Shown here: piece after piece, positions 24,548-33,152 of the stretch
Layout of the letters: every line of letters begins with the position of its first letter
Numbering within the stretch: the stretch's first letter is position 1
Assembly (NCBI GenBank): GCA_014621425.1
Contig: JAANBB010000378.1
Location: forward strand, 1-39,891
Reading direction: 5' to 3'
DNA: 39,891 nt
Source: Cylindrodendrum hubeiense
Taxonomy: Eukaryota; Ascomycota; Sordariomycetes; Hypocreales; Nectriaceae
Position numbers and translations under genes: made by a program
Notes under the pieces: generated by a model
What the model saw: the letters and a program-made list of their open reading frames with translations, nothing else
Databases searched by the model: none
What the model was told of the DNA's origin: nothing

Positions 24548-24714
24548 TGAGGTGATTGATATCATACATGGATTATGCAGTGATGATACACATTTAAATA
24601 CTAACAATCCCAACAAGCCGTGCTGGCCGGAAAGTGTTGATACATTCTTGATTTCCAGCGTCCTCCTTGTTGTCGCTTCATTTATTTATTTTTCGCGCCT
24701 TACATTGTTCTAAT

Positions 24715-26328
24715 ATGTCTTTGGACAATTGCTTCGTCGATCATGTTGACAAGTCAGTCGAGTTCTTGTACGCAGGCCCCCCTGGCGCACACTCCCACCA
24801 ATTCGCGACAGTGGAGGACCTGAATGGCCACTTAGGCGGCCCCAGTGATAACAACTATACTTGTCTTACTATGTTTGTTTCCTGCTATAAATAACCAAGG
24901 CCATTACTGAACTTCCTCCCAGATCGATATGTCAGAGCAATTCTTGGAGGCCGTTACAGATCACAAGGTCGATGCTAGAAAGCATTGTCTCACATTACGG
25001 GATAAACTCGTCCATCTGGGATCTTCCCTCCTGTTTTTATACCCGGAACATGGATGTAGAAGAGGTCTTTTGCATTCCGTTCGCGCAGTCGACTAGTGAT
25101 TCATGCGTTGGTGAGCTACACCTTACCAAAGATTTGCGCCAGAGCATGATGACGCTAACATAAACCCAGAGAGCTTATACACAACCCGCTATCCGGAGTT
25201 CAAAGAAAATGAAAGCAAATGGGTAATTCGGCAGAGTGGGATGTATCACCGCTTCGACACAACCACCCGGCAGAGTCTCTACATTTTGTTCAACCCAGCG
25301 CCCAACTCGAAGGCGCACCAGGAGGCGAAAGAGTTGCTGCTGTCTAATCTTGATGAGGGAGCCCAGAATGATCCTTTCTGGCTGCATCAGACCTTGTTTT
25401 CGTCATATTATCCTAACTGGAGGCAGTATATTGCCGCTCAGGAGCGCGAAGTCTTGAAGATAGTCAGTGGTACCGCAACATGGCTTCAATAATCATCACC
25501 ATCGCTAAACGTCTTGCAGAGAAATAACACCATCGCCACATACATCGACAAGCCCTTGGATGTGGGATATGACAGCCTCAGCACCCTAGTCAGCCTCGAG
25601 AACCTCTTTCTTCAGGCTCCTGTCATCCTGTCGCAGACTACCGAGATCCTCGACGAGCTTCTTGTGTTAATAGGCCGCCCGCAGAGTCCACCATTGCTCC
25701 CAGCCGAGACGACAAAGAAGGTCATCAGCCAACTCAAGCACCATAATCGCCAGTGCGTCACCTACTCTCGCACCGCGAAGTACCTTCTACAGCGGTCTCA
25801 GGCGACGGTCCAGTTGCTCGCAGAAACACTCTCCTTCCGCAACCAGGTCATCTCCAAGGAGCAGAACGAAACCATGTTGCGATTGAACAAGTCGGTCTTC
25901 TTCATCACTGCTGTCACACTGTTCTACCTACCGGCATCATTTGTGAGCGTAAGACTCCCTTCTCAACGTAAACTCTATCATCGGCTGCATGTAACTGTAC
26001 TCGAACCCTCGGAAACTTCGGAAACAATACACATACAGATCTCACTCGCTAACTGTTTATTTCTTCATCGCACCAACAGACGTTCTTCGGCATGAATTTC
26101 TTTGCCATGGATGAAACCAACAATCGTATCATTGCCACATCCATGATATGGATATACATAGTCACCGCAGTCTCTCTGACCGGCCTTACATTTCTCTTCT
26201 ACTCCTGGGTGTTGCTTTACGATGGTAGGCTACCCAAGATACATAGGTTCCAAATTCGCAAACTACTTGAAGGTTTGCGGAAAGGAGGGATGCCAGATCA
26301 TGACCGGGACTCTATCGAAATAATATGA
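24715..26328 (+). CDS. CorA-like metal-ion transporter family membrane protein
   Basis: A 438-residue fungal CorA-like protein is assembled from five exons: 24715-24872, 24923-25110, 25170-25462, 25520-25948 and 26080-26328. Introns of 50, 59, 57 and 131 nt keep phase throughout; the first uses a weak GTTTGT donor and the third a GTCAGT donor. The large soluble N-terminal domain contains the family-type segments NSWRPLQITRSMLESIV and WVIRQSGMYHRFD, then a long helical stretch. Two membrane helices close the protein: about 337-357, followed at once by FFGMNF (359-364), the GMN signature loop of CorA/Mrs2 channels, and about 378-403, with the C-terminus on the cytosolic side. CorA proteins pass Mg2+ or other divalent cations as pentamers; in this fungal subfamily transport has rarely been shown, so activity is inference. 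It is convergent with the kinase gene, 22 bp between stop codons. Confidence 0.87.
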
Positions 26329-26350
26329 ATGGGAGTGTTGAATTAACTGG

Positions 26351-29300
26351 TCAAGGTAGGGAAACCTTGTGTATAGTGCCCCTTGGTTTGCTACCACCAG
26401 GCAAGGCCGCAATGAGAATATAGTTCCCGGTCGTATCAGCCAGTCTCTCTACGAAGTCGTCGCCATACGATAGCCCTGGGACCGCCGCGACAGTAGTTAT
26501 TAAGAGCTCGCGTTCAGGGTGGGGTACGGGCATCTCAAGCACTAGCAACTTGTTGTTCGCCGATCTTGTCCCAAGTGCGAACATCCTTTGGTCGCTCCGG
26601 TCCATCATGAGACTTAGCACTCGGTAGTTCACTATGTGCCTCTGCAAGTCTCGATACTGATCCTCCTGGGCGAGATTCTGTATTTGTACGTTTTTCTGGC
26701 GCGTAACAATGGCGGCGCATGCTGGGGATTGGCGGTGAAAAGGAGCAAAGGTAGTGAAGAAAGGAACTGTAGTGCTACTGCTATCGAAGCCCTTCATAAA
26801 ACGTTGTATGTGAATAAGCGATCTTTTTTTCATGTGTAACGAGTGGCACTTACTCGTGATTGTATATTCAAGGTGGCGATGCTCTTCAAGGAGAAAGATA
26901 CTGAGATAATTGGAATATTATGCTCGCGACTCTTGACTGTGAGCTCGGGTTTTATGACAAGATGTAAATGGTCTTCAGCGGAAAACATGAAATGCGTCAC
27001 GTTTTCTGCTGATATATCCAGTGATATAAGCGAACACCAGGGCACTCTAGTAGATGTGCCCGGGTTTTCACCTCCATTCCTCGAAATTGTCAATGAGTTC
27101 GGTCTATTTGGTCATCAGCAGCCGAGGTATCACAGTATAATTTGACATTGCACGGAAAGGCACACCTTTGGTTTTCAATTTTAATTAGATCCGAAATATT
27201 GGAATAAAATAGGCAACGTGTGTTAGTCTCATTTCCCTGATGTAGCAGCACACAAGCCAACACTTCACCCTTAGGTGAAATTGCGAGCTTGTGAATCTCG
27301 CGGAGGTCCAAGGAAATATGGTGTCTGTCCGACAGATTGGAATCGATTAGGTCGAATATGTAGCACTTGGTGTTGACCATTAGTTTCCAGCTCTTGTCAC
27401 AAGGCTTAGGGCATTGATGTTAGGTTCCTTACCTGAAATTTACTCCCCGTCGTGGAGGCAACGAGGTATTTCTTTACCACACTGATGCTCTTCCAGATGC
27501 CGCTGTCTGGTGGAAGTGAATACTCGTCCGCCGGGGTCACCTCATTTCCCTGGTTGGACAAAGATTGCGATGTAAAGAGGGATATTTTAATGTCGGTCCA
27601 AAAGACTACAAGTTCTCCATCTGGAGAGATGTCGCAACCTTTGTAGGCCTCTTGTCTGGATATTCGCCACATTTCAACCTTGGTACCTTCCTCAGGCACA
27701 CTTCTATAAACAGAGTCAGTCAACTATCAAGATTGGGGCTGGGTGCAAAGGTGCGCATCTTCACCTAACCAAACGATCCCTCCAGGAGCTTAACGAAGCG
27801 TCCCTCTCACTTCTGTCAGGAGGGGGCTGTAATTCGATGTATCTTCGAAATATTTCCAGCAACTTTGCCTGTATTTGTGCTGCGTCGTTTCGGTCTTTCG
27901 GTTCAAGTTTAAAGACTGATGTCTCGAGGTAGGTCAACATGTGGCTAACTATCTGCGACTCTTCGAGGCTCCGTTGCCGTGCTGCCTCGACGAGCCGTTT
28001 ATGCCGAATTGAAATGGCGGGGTGAACCCGGGCGGGGGAGAAGTTCCCGGCACGAAGGAAGAAGCGATCTATGCCGTCTGCCTTGGGGTTGTTGTTGCGC
28101 TCTCGTTGGTAGGATTCCACACCCGCTTTACCCTCCTCTAGGTACGCGAACAAGACGCTAAGCACACAGCCAAGAGACCAGACATCACTTGGTGACTTCA
28201 TGCTAGGGCCGCTTAATTTAGATTCTGGGGCTAAGTAAGTGCCCTCGCCGCGGCGGTTGATGGTGGCCGAAGGCGTTGACTCGGGGTTATCATTCCTCAG
28301 CTTGAACCAGGTGTTGAAGTCTTTCTCCACCTCACTCCGGCCCCGTCGGATTTTAACGCGAGACATTCCGAAATCGCTCAGCTTCCAGATAAAGCCTTCA
28401 GGGTCGTGTGTTGTGTCCCTGAACACAAGGATGTTGCTAGGTTTCAGGTCCATGTGGTAGCAGACCAAGTCCTCAGTCCGATCTGACGTCTGCATCTTGG
28501 TGTGTAAAAAGTTTAGTCCGCCCGAGAGCCCTTCAGCGCAAAGCACCATCTTAGCCTTCGCCTCTGTCGTGCTGGGTTGGCTTTTGTGGTGCTCCATCAT
28601 GTATCCTCGCAAGTCACACATCGCAAACGGCATGAGGAGACTGTAGGTGTTACCGATCTCGATGCTGCCAAAACTCTCGAGGATATTCTTGCAGTCCCGC
28701 GCGTTACTTTTTAAGATTTTCTGTATGATGTCTCGTTCTCCCTGGCCGCGTACCTCGTACTCGGAGCTGACGTTGTAGTCCTTTCTGGCCAGCACAATCG
28801 ACTTCGGGTATTCAATTCCCAACGACGGATCATAGAAATGACCTTTGGCAATGTGAACCCGAAACACCCTGCCAAAAGAGCCGTTCCCGACTTCCACCTC
28901 ATCCTCCAAGTAGGGCAAGCGGTAGTGCTCAGGATTCTTCACCGTGATCTCATCCCGCTTATGGAACACCACAGGACAGAAGCAAGCTTGCTTGCCCAAG
29001 ACCCTGTCCACCGTAACGCCATCTTTATCGAACAGGTCCAAGAGATCGCTGCGGTGTGCTGGAAGGAAGTCAAGGTGCCTCCCTTTCACGGATATGATCG
29101 GCCATGCATCTTGGGCCACAAGCTTGCGGACGAATAGTATTGTTGCTTCGATTGGACAAGAGGCAAAGATCAGGACGGCTAGGAACTTGTGAAGCCGCCT
29201 GTCTTCTATCCGCTTGACAAAGGTGTCACCCGTAATTTCTAGCCGCAGTGTGTTGTCCTCGGGTTGTCTAGGCGGCAGGAGGCTGTGGAAAAATTGAAGC

Positions 29301-29437
29301 AAGACGTCTGACTGTAGAATTGCCTCGGCGGTCCCCTTTGGGGCAAATCGGAGGCTCTCGCGGTCTTTTCTCTCTAGCCTGAGTAGTATCTGCTCGTAAA
29401 TCTCATTGCATATACTATTGTAGTCCATGGGCGTCAT
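26351..29437 (-). CDS. Protein kinase with C-terminal propeller-like repeats
   Basis: A 953-residue protein comes from five exons: 29437-27765, 27703-27433, 27392-27166, 27103-26854 and 26791-26351. Introns are 61, 40, 62 and 62 nt; the 40-nt intron is unusually short, and the last acceptor (AAG) is weak. Residues 1-175 are an uncharacterised helical N-terminal region. The kinase domain (about 178-540) has a P-loop GNGSFGRV (184-191), K219 in VLARKDY, a catalytic HMDLKPSN (328-335) in which the usual HRD Arg is Met, an intact DFG (355-357), YLAPES and DVWSLGCVL. Catalytic Lys, Asp and DFG are kept, so it is probably active. The C-terminal 400 residues contain ISPDGELVVFW and ISPKGEVLACVL segments, typical of WD40-like propeller blades. 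This architecture is frequent among fungal expanded kinases and signalling or self-recognition proteins. Substrate unknown. Confidence 0.85.
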
Positions 29438-30288
29438 TGCGAAATCCGCCTTGGAAGACAGGCGACGAATGTTGAAAACGATCGAACATCATATCACAGC
29501 AGCCACGTATCGCTACTAAGCCAATATTCATACCCGGTGTGTTCCGAGGTAAGAGTAAGCGCATCCCTGCCAGGTTTATTTGCGGCGAGGCTGTCACATT
29601 CCAAGATAAGAGTGTTGTCGCTGCGGAGTCACGTCATTCTGCCTACATCACAAGCGAGTGGTTCGCCAGGTCAGTGCCGTCCGCCTGCTATTTCCGGGGG
29701 CTTTTACTAACTAAACCAAGCAGCATTTCTTGGATATTCATGCTCAATAAGAAGTAAACTGATGTTGTCTCTTAAGACAAGTGGTAGAACTGTCATTATG
29801 CCTGAACCAATCTCCTATCATTATCTGCTATTCTGTCTGCATCATCTCATGACGGAGTTCAGCTTAATAGCCTACTTCAGTATCGTGGCAAACCCAAAAC
29901 AACCTTGTGATTGATCGCCTCGAGGCTTGAATGGCCATCAGTGTCCGGCCAATCAAACAACCAGGTCGACAGAAGCGTCCCTACATGATTTGGCGCATTT
30001 TGTTTAGAGTCAATCATCTGGGGGGCTTTGCTACCATGCCATCAAGGAAAGGAAATCACTTCTTCGCGGAACTTGTTGCTTTGGGGGTATCTAAACATAT
30101 TTTAATCAGAAATCTACAAAAATCTTAAATCATGGTATCGCTCGCAGTGCGATGGGGGACGAAAGGCCTTGCCCACTTCGTCCTTCAGCTCTCCTTTGTG
30201 CGTATAAATGTCAGGCCGATTATATCCCAAGGACAACCATCTCGACCCAGTCTCCCTCTTAGTCTCTTGCAGTTAATATCGGTCCCCA
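29438..30288. other. Intergenic region upstream of the kinase gene
   Basis: This holds the kinase promoter (minus) and the 3' flank of the surface-protein gene. No gene is supported, and the open frames at 29539-29757 and 29931-30128 show no domain. Confidence 0.5.
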
Positions 30289-31180
30289 TCAAGGCGCCTC
30301 GTAGAGTCCTCCAGGACCTTGTACACGCCCCACGCCCTGTGGAGGATGAATCCAATTTGTACCCGCTAACTCATGCTTGTTCTCTTCGGGTGGGACTTGT
30401 TGGCCCGGTGCATATTGACCGCCAGAATCTCTTTTCCGAAGAAAGTACTTCCAGGCCAGGAATCCTAAGCCACCAAGCGCCAGGATTCCGCCTAGCGTGG
30501 AGCCGACGGCGATGCCCGCAACGGCTCCGGTTGACAAGGAATCAGGCGATGGTTTTGGGTCTGATGTTGAGGTTGCTGTCGATGATGATGATGTTGTTGT
30601 TGTTGATGCAGCGTCAGGTGTCGGTGTCACTTTGGCAGTCATAGTACCTATGTTCGTTGATGCAATTGTTTCAGTCGATATCGTCGATGTCGTTGTCGTC
30701 GGTTCTTCAGGGAGAGTGACATTAAAGTAGTGGCAAGTGACGTCAACGTTATTTGTTCCGCTCTCGTAAAGTGCCAGGTAGAATATAGCGCTTTCGCCTT
30801 CCGCGACATCTGTCGAGAAGCCATCGAAGCTCACTGTCCATATCATGCTTGTAGACCTTGAGTTCTCTGCATTTTTAGTCAGCTCTGACACAGCAGTGGC
30901 CCTGTCGCGGGACCTTGAGTTATCGGTCATGTTTACCTAGAAGTCTCCAATAGTAGTTTTGTCCATTGCCCGCGTTAGGATACTCCTGCCACAGGAGGAG
31001 ATCCATGGTCTCGAGGTCCGAACTCCATTGCATGTCAATCTTCTCTCCGACTTCATAAACTGGATTGTCGCGGTAATTTCCCGCAGGACCGGGACCGGGA
31101 GGCTGGGAAAAAGCACTCGTAGATAGCACAGTCGGGATAAAGGCGGCGAGGGAGAGGCCGAGCAGCGCGGGGGAATACAT
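30289..31180 (-). CDS. Secreted/single-pass Ser/Thr-rich surface protein
   Basis: A 273-residue protein has two exons, 31180-30937 and 30866-30289; the 70-nt intron (30867-30936) has a GTAAAC donor, a GCTGACTAA branch and a GCAG acceptor. Residues 1-20 form a signal peptide. A compact extracellular region of about 110 residues follows (GNYRDNPVYEVGEKIDMQW...), then a Thr/Ser-rich mucin-like linker (about 137-195), a Gly/Ala-rich transmembrane helix (about 195-219) with a basic KRKR-type stop-transfer, and a 50-residue Pro/Gly-rich cytosolic tail. This is the plan of fungal cell-wall sensors such as Mid2- or Wsc-like proteins and many uncharacterised orphans. The ectodomain has only one visible Cys, so it is not a WSC domain. 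The role as a sensor is inference. Confidence 0.82.
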
Positions 31181-31508
31181 GGCGAGTTCGGGATGAGGCA
31201 AGAAGCCGCGTTCGATCGTATCCGATCCACGTAAGACAGGGCGATTGTTTTCAAGACATGAAAGATGAGACCAGAACAGGAGTAGAACAGGAGTGCAACA
31301 AGGCACCGTCAGACTGGGGGAATCTCCATCCTTGTATCCGGACCTTTCGGTGCTTGATCCTAGCCTGTCACTTGAGCTATAACGATCTAGTCTGCAGGTC
31401 CGTCGCAGACTGTGTATTTCTATAATAAGACTACCGCAGTGTGAGGGACGACTGGGCTGATCGGCGGCAATCTCAGGCAGTGAGTGGCAGAGCTACGATG
31501 CCAGCCTT
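31181..31508. other. Upstream region of the surface-protein gene
   Basis: This stretch separates the surface-protein start from the gene remnant on the same strand. It presumably contains the surface-protein promoter. No gene is seen. Confidence 0.5.
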
Positions 31509-31985
31509 CTATAAGTGGTCCAGAGACGCCGTTGGGCGGGACGGCTTGGCGGCCAAGCCTCGTTGATAAATTGCGAGTAAGCCGTAGGGCAATATAAGGA
31601 TTAGACCGGGGATCCACAGCCCCCAATAAAAACCGCAGATGCTCAGCCTCTTGACAGGCTGGAGACAGTGCATATCATAGCGCGACATCCCCATGCTTTC
31701 AGCTTGTCCCGCCCGCAACCAGGAACAGAAGTTGGCCAGACGATTCGACAAAGTGGACGGCTTGGGAAAGTGTGCTCTAGCGATGACGAGTTCAATGTTG
31801 GCCATCTTATCGTCGTCATATACCATGGCAAGTGTGGCACAAATGCTTCCGGCTTGGTCTGGTCTAATTCATCCCAATTTATTGATGTTGTTGAAGGCAG
31901 GATCAGCGCGTGATATGGCTGTGCTACTTGTACTACGGAATCGTAGTTGGCTCGCTTGCGTGCTAGGATCAACGCTATGACGGGG
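31509..31985 (-). pseudogene. Probable frameshifted remnant of a small membrane protein gene
   Basis: On the minus strand three overlapping frames carry what reads like one protein. A segment around DPAFNNIN lies upstream, then WDELDQTKPEAFVPHLPWY in a second frame. After a shift near 31826, a third frame reads MANIELVIARAHFPKP, a Trp-containing helix, and a hydrophobic anchor GFYWGLWIPGLILILPYGLL close to the stop at 31509. The frame changes fall within a few bases of each other, with no room for an intron at 31826, so decay or a sequencing indel is more likely than splicing. Family not identified; the coherent amphipathic and membrane segments argue against chance. Confidence 0.35.
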
Positions 31986-32179
31986 CTGTTAGGCCTGGGG
32001 GTTATCATTTCCAACCCACCATCCTGCCCACTGGGCCAGGATGTAGAGCACAGCCTTCCGATGGAGCCTGATTCTGGTTGATCCTTCGCCCCGGAATAAG
32101 CATAAGCTAACATTTGGAATGAACAGAGCCACAGGACCTCGAGATTAGGCCATGTAGGTGATTGACCCATCAGTCTCCG

Positions 32180-32300
32180 CTGGTGCGGCTGGTGCGGCGG
32201 TGCAGTTGTGCGGTTGTGCAGTTGTGCGGTTGTGCAGCGGTGCAGCGGTGCAGCGGTGCAGCGGTGCGACAATTACAGCGGTGCGACAATACAGCGGCGC
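32180..32300. repeat. Minisatellite of GTGCAGCG / GTGCGGTT units
   Basis: About twelve 8-bp units with the core GTGC(A/G)G form an interrupted tandem array; four near-perfect GGTGCAGC copies lie in the middle. It sits about 200 bp from the gene remnant at 31509-31985 and 850 bp upstream of MRC1. Confidence 0.85.
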
Positions 32301-32909
32301 TGTTGCGTCAATGTAAGCTTACCAGTAGGGTTACCACTGCGAGTTGCGGCGGTCAGCATCTTCACGTCATTAGACCCAATCCAGATAGTAAATCCTACAT
32401 AGTGCAACACCTCGCTTAGCGAGCACTTCCTCGATAGCAGTGATAACATTCCTCGAGAACATGCCAGGTCCCACGTTACAGCATCTCCATGTTATCTCTT
32501 CATTAGGCTTCCCTTCGCAACTCGACATCGTCCAGCCACCACCTAACCATCATGCGACCGTCGCTCGTTCGCCATGAGCCCGGTGGTGCTGCTGATATCG
32601 ACAAGGCAGATTCTCCCAGAAAATCATCCATGGCTAACAGTCTGTTTCAGTCCAGTTTCTGGATCTCGAGCTCGCAAGGATCCCTCTTCGGGTGAGACAC
32701 CAGTGTCGTGTTGGAGGCAGTATCAGGTCGAGCATCTTGTTGTAAGAAAAAGAAAATCGAAAAGACAATGAAAATAAAAACCCGGAATCGGGGAATTAGC
32801 AGCTCAATTAATGTAGCCGCGTCCAAAAGCAATGGGTACGAGCTGTGGCGTTGAGAATCAAGGGTGAGCCGCATTTGTGGAGGCGCTTCCGCCCGTCCCG
32901 TCACCATTT

Positions 32910-32960
32910 ACGCGGGGCGATGCGTCGCGCTCGCGCATCACCAAAATCGCGTTGTCGCGT
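32910..32960. promoter_or_regulatory. MRC1: Cluster of ACGCG (MBF-like) sites upstream of MRC1
   Basis: Three ACGCG cores lie within 51 bp: one on the plus strand at 32910-32914 and two as reverse complements (CGCGT) at 32948-32952 and 32956-32960. ACGCGN is the binding core of the MBF (Mbp1-Swi6) factor that drives G1/S genes in yeasts. The position, about 190-240 bp upstream of an S-phase checkpoint gene, fits; binding is inferred. Confidence 0.5.
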
Positions 32961-33152
32961 CAAGCTGGCCCCACCCACCACTTAAACCTCCATCCAAAGC
33001 CATCCATTCTCCAATTCTACACTTCTACACCTCTACAATTCTACATCCACAACATTCACCTCCCGACCCAACTTTCCATCGATTAATTGTTCATCCCTTT
33101 GACCTCTCTACTCCTTTTTTATTCCCAATCATATTCATCATTGCAACTCACC

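Larger units (their letters stand above)
31986..33152. other. Intergenic region upstream of MRC1
   Basis: This contains a GTGCAGCG minisatellite (32180-32300), an A-rich/AT-rich patch near 32740-32800, a cluster of ACGCG cores (32910-32960), and a pyrimidine-rich leader with TTCTACA-type repeats (about 33010-33060) directly before the MRC1 start. No gene is supported; open frames through the minisatellite are artefacts of its composition. Confidence 0.6.

Noticed and set aside
31643..32272. 209-codon minus-strand frame as one intact gene
   Set aside because: Its first part is translated minisatellite (repeats of His-Arg-Cys-Thr) and its end reads out of frame with the coherent segment, so only the middle and the neighbouring frames were kept as a remnant.
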